64,000 nucleotides of DNA from Monomorium pharaonis (lineage: Eukaryota; Arthropoda; Insecta; Hymenoptera; Formicidae): positions 8,928,510-8,992,509 of the forward strand of contig NC_050468.1 in the NCBI RefSeq assembly GCF_013373865.1. The letters run 5' to 3'. Every line of letters starts with the position of its first letter. The first letter of the stretch is position 1. Below, in pieces: positions 1 through 13,736 of the stretch. The notes under the pieces are model-generated. The model did no database searches and was not told the origin of the DNA. It saw nothing but the letters and a program-made list of their open reading frames with translations. The position numbers and the translations under genes were made by a program.

Positions 1-673
1 TTATTTTTAAAAAATTATAAAATAAATGTTATACACACGTTATTTATAATCCTTTTAGTTAAAAAAATATTGCAGGACAAAATTGTCCAACCTTATTAAG
101 GGAAGTGATTTCTCGATTAATCGGCAATTACGTTGCTGCTCGAAAGATATTAATAAGAAATCTAATCGAGGTTAGAATGAATCTCAATTATACGGAACTA
201 TTAAGAGAGACGGTTTAGCAGGGATATTATTTCTACCTCCATGATGAATATTTCCTCGACCGATTGCGACAGCGTAATCACGAAATTCTAATACTAAGAA
301 AAGAACGCGAAGAAAGGCGGCTAATTGCAAAAGCGACGAGGCGCAACGGAGCGTGAGTGTGCGATCTGCGAATATTGCGGTAAAAGTCCTCTCTTTGTTT
401 TTTACTCTGTGCAAAAATACGTGCAACAACATTATCGTTCGAATTGAAAAAAAAAGAAGGGAACGTCACTCTTCCAATTTCTGCGAATAAAAGTGGCTAT
501 CCCCACGAGCTACTCGGTTCGAAAGGAGCATTGAATGACGTGTAATTTTCTGTTGTCTATAAGAAATCTGTAAGGCAAGGAAAAAAAAAAAGATTTGGTG
601 AAACAGTGATCGTAACCGATGTTTTATACTCTCGAAGTCTTTGCAGAAGTTGATGACTTCTCATCTCTTTTAT

Positions 674-708
674 GTCTCTCTCTCTCTCTCTCTTTCTCTC
701 TCTTTCTC
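674..708. repeat. (CT)n microsatellite, first copy
   Basis: A run of CT dinucleotides with two TTT interruptions; also at 25709-25743. Confidence 0.9.
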
Positions 709-1449
709 CTGCAGTTCTCCCCGGTCTTCCAGAACTATGCGGATACTGCCTTTACGAGCGGACGTATGCATTTGCGAGGGAGGCATCGCGAGTTTGTTCC
801 CGGCGTGTAATACCGCGTTGCGGCTTTAACGCGCTGCCTTCTCCAACGGCGATGGCGAGCGGCGCCTTTGTGCTTCGGTCCAGCCGATATCCAGCCGATA
901 TATTGCCGCGCGCGGCAGCGCGTCCGCCCGACGCGACGGTGTAATCGATCGTTTCTCGCTTTACTCGAATCGCACCGATTAAATCTCGCCGCTCGCGCGG
1001 CGCTCGGCAGCGTCCGGGGCTGTTTCGCGAGCGGCGGCGCGATGCGAATGCATTCCCATTAAAATCGAACGCGAATTACGAATACGTGCATGTGATCGAC
1101 CAGACGGAATTCGGTCGGAAAAGATTGCTGGTAGAATCTGTAATTGTTTAATTACGCGCATGACGATACCAAGCGTATCAATCATCAGGTTTCGAGACGC
1201 AATTCTACATTTAAAAAATGGATAACTGTGCTTAGATAATATTAGAAATAAATATTCAAGATCTATGTCTCAGGGTATCTGTCGTTTAATGAGATTGGCG
1301 AATTTTTTGATTACAAAGGTAAATATAAGAACTCTTTAACTCTTTAAAGCAAAATCTATTTAATATGACTATCAATAATCGTACTTTAATAAATTGTTAT
1401 TGAAATGAAATAGTTTTTTGTTTAAGTTTAGATACAAATCAATAATTTT

Positions 1450-1646
1450 AGATACAGATCTCAAAATAATTTGATTAGACCGTTAAAATAATTATGTTGA
1501 AGAATAATGAGCAATGCTGCAAAAATTTTGAACTTTCTAGCAACCAGGTTGAGGAGTGTCCTACATCAGTTTTATTCTGTCAAGATTATTTTCAGATTTA
1601 TATCTAGTGAAAATTTTAGCAAAACCGTTCTTTCCGTATAAAAATG
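1450..1646 (+). repeat. Dispersed repeat family, copy A
   Basis: Shares with 19040-19240, 41765-42050 and 51803-51955 an ordered series of words: AAAATAATT, CAATGCTGCAAAAATTTT, TTTCTAGCAACC, CTGTCAAGATTATTTTCAGAT and CGTTCTTTCCGT. All copies have the same orientation. The copy at 26485-26681 is only its duplicate. The repeat class is unknown. Confidence 0.5.
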
Positions 1647-3052
1647 GTATTCTATCACTGAATTATCGAGTAGCATCGTTTTAACATCTCTAGTTTCGTT
1701 TCACTTCATTCTTTACCATTTTTAAAGATAGCTCAGCTACCCTCCAGTCCTTCTACATCCTTCCTGCGCCTGTACTTTATTTCTTGTAATTTATTTCTCC
1801 TTTCTCCGAGAGAAACGTTAAGCCAAAGAATCAACAGAATTGTACATCCGATCAGCCGCCACCCGCATCGTGACGACTCGTGCCCCGCTTCCGCGCGTCT
1901 TCTCTCGCGTCCGTTCGGCCGCGCTGCGGAGGCTTCTTGATCCTTTATGTACACGAGCCAAGTCGATCTCTTTGACCCGCACAACTTAGGACGCGGGATG
2001 TAAAAAGGATCCCGCGCAGCGCGGCGGCGGAATCCATCGTGGTCCCGAGTTTCGAATTTCGTCACAGTCCGCTTGCTGCGTGAACACAGATTGGACGCGG
2101 CCCGGTGTCGCCCGCTCGCGACTTCGTCCTATTTACCGTTTATTCGCCGTGTCCTCCCTATCGGGAGCCCGTGAGAGGCCCCGCCGCCGCCGCCGCCGCC
2201 GACGATGATTTCTCGGTGACCCTGGCAGCTGGTGCTGGTGGTCCGTTGCGAATCCGGCCCCAGGACCCGAGCGGCCTGAGAATGGGCCCATCGTGAACGA
2301 CGCTCTTCTGGGACTTCCCGTAGATAACGAACGCCGATGATCGAAGAGATCTGTCGAGGGAATCGCGTTGGAATAGAACGCCGTGATCTCGTAACTGTGC
2401 GAGTACTCGAGGGAGAATCGCGAGAGGATCCTTGAATCTTGAGAGTCCAACCCTTTAAGTCCCAGAGGGCCCCTACGCACCCTTTTTATTTTAAATCCTT
2501 GTAACTATATAAAGTCTTAATCAAAATTCTTCGACTGCAATTTATATTTAAGGATAAAAGTGTTTTTTCCAGAAATTTAGTTGACAATGAAGATATTCAG
2601 AAAAAAAATATAATAATTGAAATTGGAATTAAAATAAGAGTCTTCTAGTTTTTTATTGACAAGTAGATAATTTTCGATTATCTTTTAAAACATAACAATT
2701 TAGTATATTTTACCCTTTTCAATTATTGCGACGGTAGATGACAATATAAATCACAAAATTTGTCAAAATAATGCATATAAAACAAAAAATTGATTATTTT
2801 ATTCTTTGTTGTCTTTTTTCATTCTCTTGAATTTATAATTTTTGTCAAAAACGTGACATGACTGTGAACAGAGATAAGAAAAATATTTAGGAAAATCAAG
2901 GTAATATTTTTACTATAAAACAACAAAAGATTGTCAAAATGTAGCACAAAAAAGAATTAAAGTTAAAAGAAGTCAGAAGAAAGAATGATTTAGTCACGAC
3001 AAACTTAACCCTTATGTTTCTGTTCAAAGTATTATTATGTGTTCACGATGCT

Positions 3053-3152
3053 AGAAATCGCTTTAAGATCTCGAACGGATCAATTTGGTCAATCGGATTG
3101 TTTAAATGCAGTTGTCAAATTTTTCCCCGTTCGAGATCCCGGAGCGATTTCT
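3053..3152. repeat. Imperfect 26-base hairpin, first copy
   Basis: Arms 3053-3078 and 3127-3152 are inverted copies: AGAAATCGCT and ATCTCGAACGG are shared and only the central TTAAG/CCGGG differs. The loop is 48 bases. The counterpart is 28087-28186. It could be a hairpin RNA, a decayed transposon end pair or paired binding sites. Confidence 0.5.
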
Positions 3153-6105
3153 CGAAACATTGGCCACAAGCTTAGGTCTAAGTCTTGGATAAGCTGCTAA
3201 TCTGACATTAACCTGCGATTCTTCTTAAACTTTATTTTACCCGTCTCATTGTCAGTCCATCTTGCTGATCACAGCTTGAATAAACATACATCGCTAGATA
3301 ATCCCTTCTAGTGAGAAATACAGATTTATAACAAACATTTTATTGTGTGCAGTTTATACAAATTTTTTAAACAGATTTTAAATATAGAATGCGTTAAAAA
3401 TTGCAAAATTATTTTTTAATTTAGATATCTTTGTTTCAAAATTCAGTAATATATAAAAAATATGTTGCTAATGAAACAATAGTTTATTATATATAAATAT
3501 ATTTTTCAATTAAGCTTAAAAAGTTAGAGAATTAAAGATTTTTGTTTTTTTGTGACTTAATTAAAATTAAGCTTTGAAAATACATATTTTGAACAAATCC
3601 GTTATATTTTGATAAAAGTAATTAAAGAACGAGTAAACCTAATGTCATAAAGTCAAATCAACTTTCATTATTCGGTAAAGAGAGATAAATCTGCTTACTA
3701 AATTATTACCGACGACAGCCACCCCGCACAATCTAAACAGGCATATCACGATGGATCAGCGCATTCAACGGGATCAGCCGGTCGATCCACGCGCGAACGC
3801 TTAACAAGGAATGTCGAATTCCCCGTGTCCACGTCTATATCATCGCCATAACCAAACGAAACTAATCCAGTTGGACCGTTTTAACTACCCTAACTAAAGC
3901 AACAAACGCGCGATGTTACCGTGTGTCAGCGTTTAGCTATGGACGCTCTCTAATTCTCTTCCACAGATTTTTTCCGAACGCACCGACACACCATGATTTG
4001 CGCGTGTCTGCGCGCGCGCGCGCGTGTGCACGGCCTCCACGTAGTTTGCGCGAACGTCCGGGCACGGTGGTCCTCGCTTTTCGACGACGAGCTTCGTTTT
4101 CAGGGGCTGAAAGTGCGCCGTGACTCGGTCGGAACCGCTTTTTTCAACCCTCGGCTCCTGCACGCTTAAATCATATTTGTACGCTCGATTCGTACGCACC
4201 GGGTTTGGGAACGAAGGCAGGAGGGGCCGAATAGGAGAGGAGGGGAGGAGGTCTCTTTTGACTCGGTCTTTAACCGACCAACGCTGCGAGGCAAGACTTT
4301 TGTTACAGATTGTTAGATCTTGACACCGTAGTCTCTCGTCGATAATGCTCCTTCACCGGAAAAGATGCGAGAAGAATGCCGAACAAAGAAGGAGGTAGCA
4401 CTTTCTTTAATAATTAAAACAATAAGATGCCTGTTTTAGGGATGTTTAACTGAAACTGTAAAATGCACGATTCACATAATTTTCTGTTGAACGACTAAAT
4501 GATATTTACAAATCATTACCGTTTTCTTCCACGACCACCCACGTCGAATTTTCCGGTAAATCAATGGAGCTCAAATTTCCCAGTAAATTTTCTCTAATAT
4601 CAAGAGAGCCACAGTAATTATAGATATAATACATGCGTTCCATACTTGTAATTATCTTATATGTAATTATTTGTGTGAGTCAATTTTAATTTTCTTTTCT
4701 AGTTTAATTTTTGTAGTTGACGTTTGCATTGTTTGTAATGTTTTTTTAAAGTGTTCAGTCTTATAATATATATTGTTTGCTTATTAAATAACAATGTTAT
4801 AATAATCTTATAATTATGTTAATTACAATAAAATTTTTATTAATTGTTTTTTTTAATTTTGCATGTTATTTTTTATTCTTAAGTGCATAATAATACATAT
4901 ATAAATATGTTATATAAGAATTAAGTTTAAAATTTTTTTAAATAATATTTTAAACTCTGAAAATAATCTGTTGCATGAATTTTAGTGACAAATATTATAA
5001 GATGAAGATTAAAGTATATGTCCTTTGACATATATCCTGTAGTTCCCTCATTCTTCAGACCACCTAGAAGGACATAAAGATCATCTAAAACCCGGCAAAC
5101 TGTCAACAAGCGTATACAAGTGGTATCTGAGAGATATTATCGCGACGAAAGTGAAATTCCATCAAAACATTGTACTACTTGACAGTCCTTTTTGATCTGC
5201 GGCGTGTTGCCGGTAACGAAGTGCCAGAAAATTCTTAAAGGGTTGGAGAATTTCGCGAACAAAGCGGGACTCACCAGAGTTGATGCATAAAAATATCACA
5301 CTCAGCTTCAGCTTATTTTGTTTACGGAATAACACTTCTTCGGCAGGAGATTCAATTTTAAAGACGAGATCAGATACAACGCGGCACCTTTTGTAATAAT
5401 AGATTAGATATGATACTTGTCAAAATTAGAATGACATGGGTTACGATCCTACAACAATAATTTTCAAAAGTCAAAAGCCGAAAGCGAAAGCGAAGGAGAA
5501 ACGATATTCGAGAATCTTATATTTAGATTTTAGTATACGGAAAAAATAAAGAGACAAATTAATTAAAAATATTTGTTTTGCTTTTATATATTAAAAAAAA
5601 TAGTAGCTTAAAGATATGTAAAATTTCTTTGTTAATTAATTTATTTCTTTTTCGAATTATGTAATCATAAGTTAACAACAATGTGTGAACAAAGATACAA
5701 CTTACTCCAATGTCAAAATCCGAATAAATCGTTATGTATGCATTCGATTGACATGTTGTTCTACGCGATTCTCAATGGTAGCGATATTGCTTTAAACGCG
5801 AATTATAAATTAGCACCGGTTCATAAGCCTAGAGATAGAGATCGAGCGTGCGACGGAACGCCCCAAGTGGTCGCAGTTAGATAAAAAGACCGTTTGTAGC
5901 GTAATAACCGACGTGGCCAATCTAATTTCACGTGAAGATCCGATCGGCGCCGCATAATTGACCTAATCAAATTCTCCGTCGCAGGTCGCCGGCCGAAAAG
6001 CGTAAAAGCATCGGCGTCAACTGGCGTAAGTAAGCATGTCATCACGCGTTACGAACTTAGTTCTGCTCAAAAGACTTGGAACCCTCTCCGATTCTCCACC
6101 GATCC

Positions 6106-6124
6106 TCAGGCGCGACGCGCCTGA
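6106..6124. repeat. 19-base palindrome, first copy
   Basis: TCAGGCGCGACGCGCCTGA is perfectly palindromic around a single A and is framed by GATCC and GGATC. The counterpart is 31141-31159. Function unknown. Confidence 0.5.
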
Positions 6125-8031
6125 TCAGGATCAGAAAATAACTGAGAATCTTCGGAGCAATCGAAGTGCTAGGATTCGCAACACTCACAGGATACGCTAC
6201 ATAAGATACTTATTGAGGACAAAATGGCGTGAATATCAATTGAAAGAGGTTTTGCTAGTATGAGCTGTTACAAAATCGAAGCTGCATATTTGACAATTGC
6301 TGTCGTCCCATTATTGAATACGGTAACCATACAATGTGCATCCAGTTCTAAAGTTACCGTTATTAATATTAACATTTGTGTTTAGGTTTTGGAAAATTAT
6401 ATATTGATCCTGGCAAAGCTTTTCCTTTTTTCAAATTTTTGCATTTGACCGTAATCTAAACAAGCTATAATAATACTGACACACAGTCATAATAGAGATA
6501 GCATGGATTCCAATGTTTGCCTTCTGGTTTGGAAGTATAATTATTATCTTTTTATTCTCGTAATCCACGTGTTCCCTTGTTTTTTAACATTTCTACTGAT
6601 TGTAACCCAAACAAGCAGCAATAATAACGCATACCGCCACGCATAATGATAATAATAATAATATCATAGATTCGGAGATGAATGTCGCTTCATCGGACGT
6701 GGTGTTCGCCAAGCGCGGCCATGGCTGCTCGCGACGAAGGGGCGCACACCTTGGTACCCCGCGCGAGAACAACGCGGATCTACGGGGGTCCTGGTTAGGG
6801 GACCTTAGAGACGCGTATACGCTGATCGCTTTGCAAAAGATCCATAAACGCGGCGTGATGCGCGACCAATCAACGCGGCGTGGCCAGCTGCCGTGTGGGT
6901 AACGCCGACCCTGGCGGCATGAAGCCCCGGTTCATTCATCAAAGCCCTGGTTACAGCAGCAGCAGCAGCCCCCGAAAAACTTTCCCCTCCCCTTTTGATA
7001 CTCTTCGACCTTCGCGTTTCCCCTCGGCGCCATTTCCAAATACGTTGGAACGCATCCCGGGCAACCAGGATTCTATCGTTTTCTATCCGTTTAATGTAAT
7101 TAATTTCACAAACTCTCGCGCAATTAAAAAAAAAAGCGACATTGTTTATTAATTCTGACAGGTAATTTGTATTCTAGAAGCGCACCCCTCTCTATACTTT
7201 TGCGCACAAAACGTTACTCATTCTCTCTAATTATCGTAAAGCATTATTTGCTCTGCAATTATATTCAGTAATTATATATAATGTACAGTGCAGTCGCCGC
7301 TGGCAAAGAGAATTAACAAACCTCTAACGCAACGATCGCAACACAATGGATGTATCAGCAGCAGCCATCGTTAAAGAGTGTCACCTCCTGTGTACCGTCA
7401 ATGGCGGCCTTGACGGTAGATCGGGGTGCTCGCAAGGGTGTTCGCGTATCAAAGGTGCAGTTCTTTCCGAACGATTCGAGATCGTCGTTAAATTCGCAAC
7501 ACCATGATACCGGCGCGACTTATTCTCATGTAGCTCTCTCCCCGGCATGACTTCGCTAGGACACGAAATGAGCGAGCGTGCAACTGCTGCTCGCTTACAG
7601 TCGCACGAACGGGCGGCACGCACGCACGCATGCATCCCCCACGCGGGATTTGCACGGCTTTCATTGGCTCGGTTAAGTTTGATTAATCTATTCGGTCGCA
7701 CCATTGTTCGAAACGCGGCGGGCAATCCCATTGGTTGAAAGGGCCGACGATGCACCGCACGGAGGGCTGCATTTGCCATTAAGGGGGAGCAGCCATCATG
7801 TCCGCGTGAACTGGTTTCTGTGTGTTTTTCGCTTGTCCCATCTTATTTCCCCTCCGACGTTAGTCGGCACTTTGTTTTCATGAAACAGAACATAAACTAA
7901 AAGAGAAAAGAACTACTTACAGTGACAAACTTAAAAAAAAAAAAGGTAAGCAGCTGTGCCCAGAATTGTTATTATTAAACGACGTGAAGAAATCTTCGCA
8001 TTGAGTTATATTTTTTAATTATATAACAATC

Positions 8032-8244
8032 TATGATGTTGGAAAAAATAGTCTCTTCAATAAAAGCCGGTTAATTGAACATTTTTTAACAGCAACCAAA
8101 TATTTGGTTTCATATAACAAAAAGTTCAAGTTGCTTCCGCGAATACGTACAAATAAAAAAATTGCTTATACTGATTGAATAGTTTTATTCGATACAATTT
8201 AACCAAATTATTTGTTGTTACAACAAAACATTTTTCCTAGTGTA
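8032..8244. mobile_element. Possible degenerate MITE (first copy)
   Basis: The complement of the right end, TACACTAGGAAAAATG, loosely matches the left end, TATGATGTTGGAAAAAA. Both sit on TA, and GGTTAA(A)TTG recurs inside both arms. The same element is at 33069-33281 in the second copy. The match is weak. Confidence 0.3.
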
Positions 8245-9041
8245 TGGCCGGAATTTAGAGTCTTCAGTTCTTATTCAAAACTATTTTAAGTAATTTCTTA
8301 TGATGTTAATACGGCTTTGTGATTGGCTAATGATACTTTAAAGAAGTATTTAAGACATCTTAAATATAAGAACCGGCTATGTGAATACCGGTCTTTAACG
8401 TACGTAATGGAAGCAATCTTTTTTTATAAATTATCAACATGAATCGTAAATCGGCATCATAAAACCACAAAAAAATATTTTTATTATAAACCATTATTAT
8501 TGCCCAAGCGATTATGCTTAAGCTGAGTGGAGCGATAAATCTGGTCTAGAAGTTACAATATCAAGACACTGTGCGTTAGCAAACGCTTTAGGCAATGACG
8601 TAAGACAGTTATGGTAGAGTGAAAGGATTTTGCATCACTGAATGGTTAACCTCTGTGTGGAATTTCCGTAATGTCGTTATATTACGTTTAAGACAGTTAA
8701 CGCGAATAATCACTTAAGAAGTAGTGTTCGGAATGCGAGAAGCATTTTGTTCTCTCATTTTGTCCTCTTTACTTAACAGAGCTGCACTCAATATTTTCGA
8801 GACGTTAGGTAATAACGTATACCAGTAATTATAAGCAATAATTGATAATAATTATATAAAAATTGATAATAGAAATGTATATCGTCCTGAACACATGGGA
8901 AAGAAATCGCATTAGCCGTTTTATGCTGTATTACATAAAACGACTTTATATTGTGAAAAAATATGTGTCTCGGATATGCATCGCGGCGCATACAGGCCGA
9001 AGTCACGCAATATACGCACACGCACGGATTGGCCGTAAGGA

Positions 9042-9067
9042 CACCCTCAGACTTTCGTCTGAGGGTG
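9042..9067. repeat. Perfect 11-base-pair hairpin, first copy
   Basis: CACCCTCAGAC and GTCTGAGGGTG flank a TTTC tetraloop. It is not the histone mRNA 3' stem-loop consensus. The counterpart is 34079-34104. Confidence 0.6.
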
Positions 9068-12000
9068 CGGTTTGAGTCTGGGAGGTCGTCACACTTATCA
9101 GCTTTGCAGTTGCCGGTACATCTGTTCTGGTTACTGTGTTCGAGAACCCGAGAAAGAGCAAAACTATGCCTAAAAACTATAATAAATAATAAAGTAAAAG
9201 AAAAAGAATATTTGACCAAAAAAATGCAGCTGTTTATAATAAAATCGAAGGATACATATGTCAACTCGCGACGTACACCTTTTACGGTAAGATCATTCTT
9301 TAGTGTAATAAATTAATTAATCTTAAATGCTTTCAAAAAAGAATCTTAAAGGTAATTTTTTTGTAATTAAAATTATTTCTTGTAAAAAAAAAGAAAGACA
9401 AATAGAGGACCAATTAAATCATTTTATTCTTATTTTAACTAAAAGATTATAAACAATTCCAAATCATTCTAAATAAAAATTTATTGTTAAAGAGCAGTGA
9501 ATGTGTTAGCATTGTGTCTTAAACGACGAAAGTTCTCACGAAAATACGTGACCACGCCGTTTTTTTTTGTCAGTCCTTGACCTACCACATCGCTATTGGG
9601 GTCAGGGTAATTTTGAACAGCAACAGATTGGGAGAAGATATTTGGTAGGATTGGCGACGAGAGAAAGGCAGGCCGATTTCAAAGGAGCCGCTCTTGAAGC
9701 AACCCCGCTTATGGGGGGTTGGAATATGGGCGGGGATCATTGAATAGCGAATTACACACGCGGAGGCAGGCAAACGATACGTGAGGTCCAGGAAAAATAT
9801 TGTACGAGACATGGCTCAGATTTTCAGACAACAAAATTTGATGTATTTTCTTGCCATTCGATGATTTAGGTAAAATAGTTATGTGGATTTCAATAGTCTG
9901 AAATAGTTTTAAAAAGTGTAAAAAAGAGCTAGATTATTAATTAGCATTTAGTGAATCCTCTAAATGTAATTTATATAATTTAGAAAAATATTTGATAGAA
10001 TTTTCTTAAAATATGTAACAACCTGTCCTTTTTCATGTGTATTTAAAATTTAAGCTCCACTTTAAACAAGAATTAAGACAAATTAACATTAAATATAATT
10101 TTTTCCCTCTATTTTCTTTTTCCTTTCAAACTGTACATTTAAGGAATGATTTTAATGTATAACTCAAATTTGCCAAAAATAGTGTTTGTTACCGATATTA
10201 TCGTTATGATAAATGTAAACATGAAGTGACGCGAATTCAGTGATACAAACGTTTCACTGAATAAGCCTAGGCGTCGTACTAAAGTACCACCATTTATGAC
10301 ACATATCCGTAAACATGCTCGCTCAATGAGATACGAAGGGTTAAAGTTAGAGAGTAAGGGCGAAATGCGCGGTATTACTTTGTGCCGCACAAGATCCTGG
10401 AGACCAGGCAGTACGAGGGAAAGAGAGAAAGAGAGAGGAAGAGGGAAGGTAACCGACCACCTACTTGGTCAACACAATGGGGCACAAATGCGTGGCGACA
10501 GGACCCGTAGATATACGGCAGGCTGATTGCTCGTTGTCACTGCGCGCCCGATTGTCGGCTCTTCGGGGCTTGCCAAACCCCCCGCCGGTCGTACACTGTC
10601 TCCTGACGACGGGCCCGTGATCAACGACGAGTTCGCGGGGGCGGCTGAAAACCGGGAGACAGGCCTGACGATTCGGGACCGATCGCGAATTATGCACGCA
10701 TCGCCCTTTAAATCGGCTCCGGTCTCTTTAGATATTGCTTTGCGAGATGTGCGGTGAAAGAAGTCGGAACATTGTTTTCCATAAGATATGTAATAAGTTT
10801 CAGCAGTCAATAAATCTGCTAATCGATTATACGCCCATCAATTTTCAATATTAACTCGATATTGAGTTAAATATGCACTTACCTTACAAGTAAATAGAAT
10901 TGATGAAATGTTGGCAGAAGAGCATGACGAATTTTCCGCATAGTCCATTTATTTATATAATGTTGCATTACACAAGTGGCATAACTGTTAACGGCATATT
11001 AAGTGCGATTTATACACTAATCGAACTGGTCAATCGGATAACTCGTGGGGTAAGGTCACAACGTCGATTGTGTGAGGATAAAATATTTTTATTGATAATT
11101 TTTCTACGACTCAATACGACACGGACAAAAATTAATTGGGTGATTCAGCAAAGCTATAGCTGCTGCGCAAGTTTGATATCTATAACTAAGATTTGATAAT
11201 TCAATAAAGAAGATACGTCTAGAAATTGAATAAATTGTTACAACAATTAATTGCTTGTTACAATAAAATTTGCTAACGTGATAAATTTTCTTCATTACAA
11301 ACAACAAAAATATGCATTATCTTAATTGTATGGTTTTGTTTAAAATTTCTACATGTTCGATTGATTTTCCTGCAAAGGATTATCGCTGTATTAACAAATT
11401 CGTGGTCTTATTTTAAGAATTATAATTGCTAATTAATTATAATTGCTAATTTTTGTTTAACTATAAATTTTGTTATTTTAACATAGAAAACTGGCTAGTT
11501 TGTATAAATCTGCTGAATCAGTGAAAGTTCTTAGTTGTTTTAACAAATATTTTTTTCTTTAGTGAATCTACGCATGTAAATATATATATAATTTTATCCG
11601 TAAAATATACACGAATCATTCAATGAATATATCTATATATAGATGCACATTTGTATTATATTATTGTATTACTATACAAGGCAATTCTATAAGGCGGTAA
11701 AGCATCCAAGGCGTCGTTGTTGTACAACTGCCAAGTGCTAATTACTCTAACGAGTAAATCTTTGTAATTACGACACTTCTCAGAAGTCGGTGAACGGTTT
11801 ACCTACGTACGACTTAAACGTGAGTTTAACTCTATCATAAATATGCAATAACTTCGCCGTGGAAAAGCTTATACGTACCATCTATAAAGCGGTTACGGGA
11901 TATTTACAATCGCTTTGTGTCTTAAATTACCAATTTCATATTTATAAATAGAAAACAAAATTCTCTCCAAAGAAGGGTGCTACGAAAAGGCTTGTATTTT

Positions 12001-13046
12001 GTTGTATACCGGAAGACAATAAAGTAGACATCATTTCTTACAGCTTTTAAGACGAGTAATAAGATAACGAAACTCAGGAAAAATTTACTAACGTCAGAAG
12101 TACGGTTCGAGATTGATCAGTTATCAAATGATAGTGACACAGTACTGGCAGTTTTGTAATCCTGTATTATTTAGCAATATTATTTTATAGTACATATAGT
12201 ACATAGACATCAAACGTGTATTGGCTTTACATTGGCTGGTTTTTTAAGATAATTATCAAACAATATTTTGAAATACTAATATTATTATTATATTAATTAT
12301 TATAAACTGTATTAATTGTTATCACTGTTCTTCATGTATAAGCATACACAAAAAAATTTAATTTTTCTATAGTAAAAGATACATTCCATCAATTGGACAA
12401 GATGGAAGAAGGAGAAAAAATTAATTTAAAGCATTCTTCAAATATTTAAAATGCGCGTTTTCATTTATTCAATCATTAATTGGAATACTGGATTTATCAT
12501 TACAACTATATTAAATTATAATTCAAAAAAGTGAAAAAATATAAATCTTCTTGCATTATATATTGTAACAAGTTCAAAAGTGGTAAAATAATATATGTAA
12601 TATTATATTTACCTTCTCTCTTGGCGTGTTTCATGCGCGCACACGTACACATTAATAAATATAACTTTTTTACTAATAAATATAATTTGTATAAATATAA
12701 ATATAATTCATAAATATATAAATATTGATTTATTTTAATAAAAATGGACTTTTATCACAAATAATTGAATCGTACAACTATTTTGTTACAGAAAATAGAA
12801 AGCATATTTTATAGACTTATTTACTAAGTACGTGTGGTAACGTACAAAAATTATTTTATTTTGAGATGTCATAAGAAAAAATTACTTTTTTTCTTAGTTT
12901 TAATGTTATTCGATATAAACTGCGATAATATAGCAGAGCTTTAAGTAGCATAATAATAAATATAATAACAGCTGAAAGTCATTGGTTCTATATCATTAAT
13001 TAGGATGGTATTGGCATATAGTGAAATAGTATTAAGTTTTAATATA

Positions 13047-13129
13047 AGCGACGTTGATGATTGGGTATCGCGCTAGTCTTATCATATAAGAAACATAAAA
13101 AATTGAGTTCAAATCAGAGAAAAAAAAAA
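13047..13129 (+). other. tRNA-like relic with poly-A tail, first copy
   Basis: A stretch containing GGTATCGCGCTAGTCTTAT and, later, a B-box-like GAGTTCAAATC, ending in a run of A, recalls a tRNA-derived SINE or retroposed tRNA. The acceptor stem does not pair and the anticodon arm is irregular, so it is not a working tRNA. The counterpart is 38083-38160. Confidence 0.25.
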
Positions 13130-13736
13130 TGTCAGATTTTTATTCCTTTTTTTACATTTAAACAATTGAATAGTATAGTGATTAATTTCTGGCAATTTAG
13201 ACAGGAGAGCCATTGCTTACTGGCGGAACATTAGTTAAGAGCTAACGACTGCGATTTAAACTCAAAATGGTTTTATGTATTCTTGTCATATGATATTTTG
13301 ACTACCACCATCGAATTGTTCCGTTAAAAAACTAAGAAATGATATGTATTTTACTTTTTTTTCCAGCACAGCAAAAACGGATTTTTTTAGTAATACCCTT
13401 CTTTCAAGAATTATATAACACTTTTTACATTTACTTCAATCGAAAGTTATTCTGGAAATGATATTGCTATAAAGTCGTTCAAAGAATATTTTGGGAATTT
13501 CTAATGAAAGTAACAACGTTCAATAACGCAAGTAATTATTTAACATTTTAATTATATAACATAATTATTTAAAAGCTAAGAGAAGCGTAATTTATAGAGT
13601 ACACTTCGTCGACTTCATTTTAAAAAACGCGTGCGAATATTTTTATCAATCCAGCCTCCAAAAGAAAAAGAAGGATAAAGAATAACAAACAGAATAAATA
13701 TAACAGTAACGAGTCGATCGTTTCTCGTAATTAAAT

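Larger units (their letters stand above)
1..13736. other. Non-coding stretch, first copy, beyond the gsb 3' end
   Basis: I see no supportable gene here. AT-rich DNA alternates with GC/CpG-rich islands at about 680-1070, 1850-2480, 3920-4320, 6680-7080, 7550-7820 and 10380-10760, which are candidate regulatory or merely compositional blocks. Open frames in these islands (up to 158 codons at 8788-9264) have no recognisable domain and low complexity. Small hairpins and repeats are listed separately. The content is the same as 25039-38771. Confidence 0.6.

Noticed and set aside
9042..9067. Histone mRNA 3' stem-loop
   Set aside because: The stem and loop sequence do not fit the conserved histone hairpin and no histone gene is near.
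8788..9264. 158-codon minus-strand frame (also at 33825-34301)
   Set aside because: Rich in Tyr, Ile, Phe and Asn as expected from AT-rich DNA, overlapped by frames on the other strand, and without any known motif or splice context.
10461..10810. Overlapping frames on both strands in a GC-rich island (also 35497-35846)
   Set aside because: Both strands are equally open and no domain is seen; it looks like a CpG-rich island rather than a gene.
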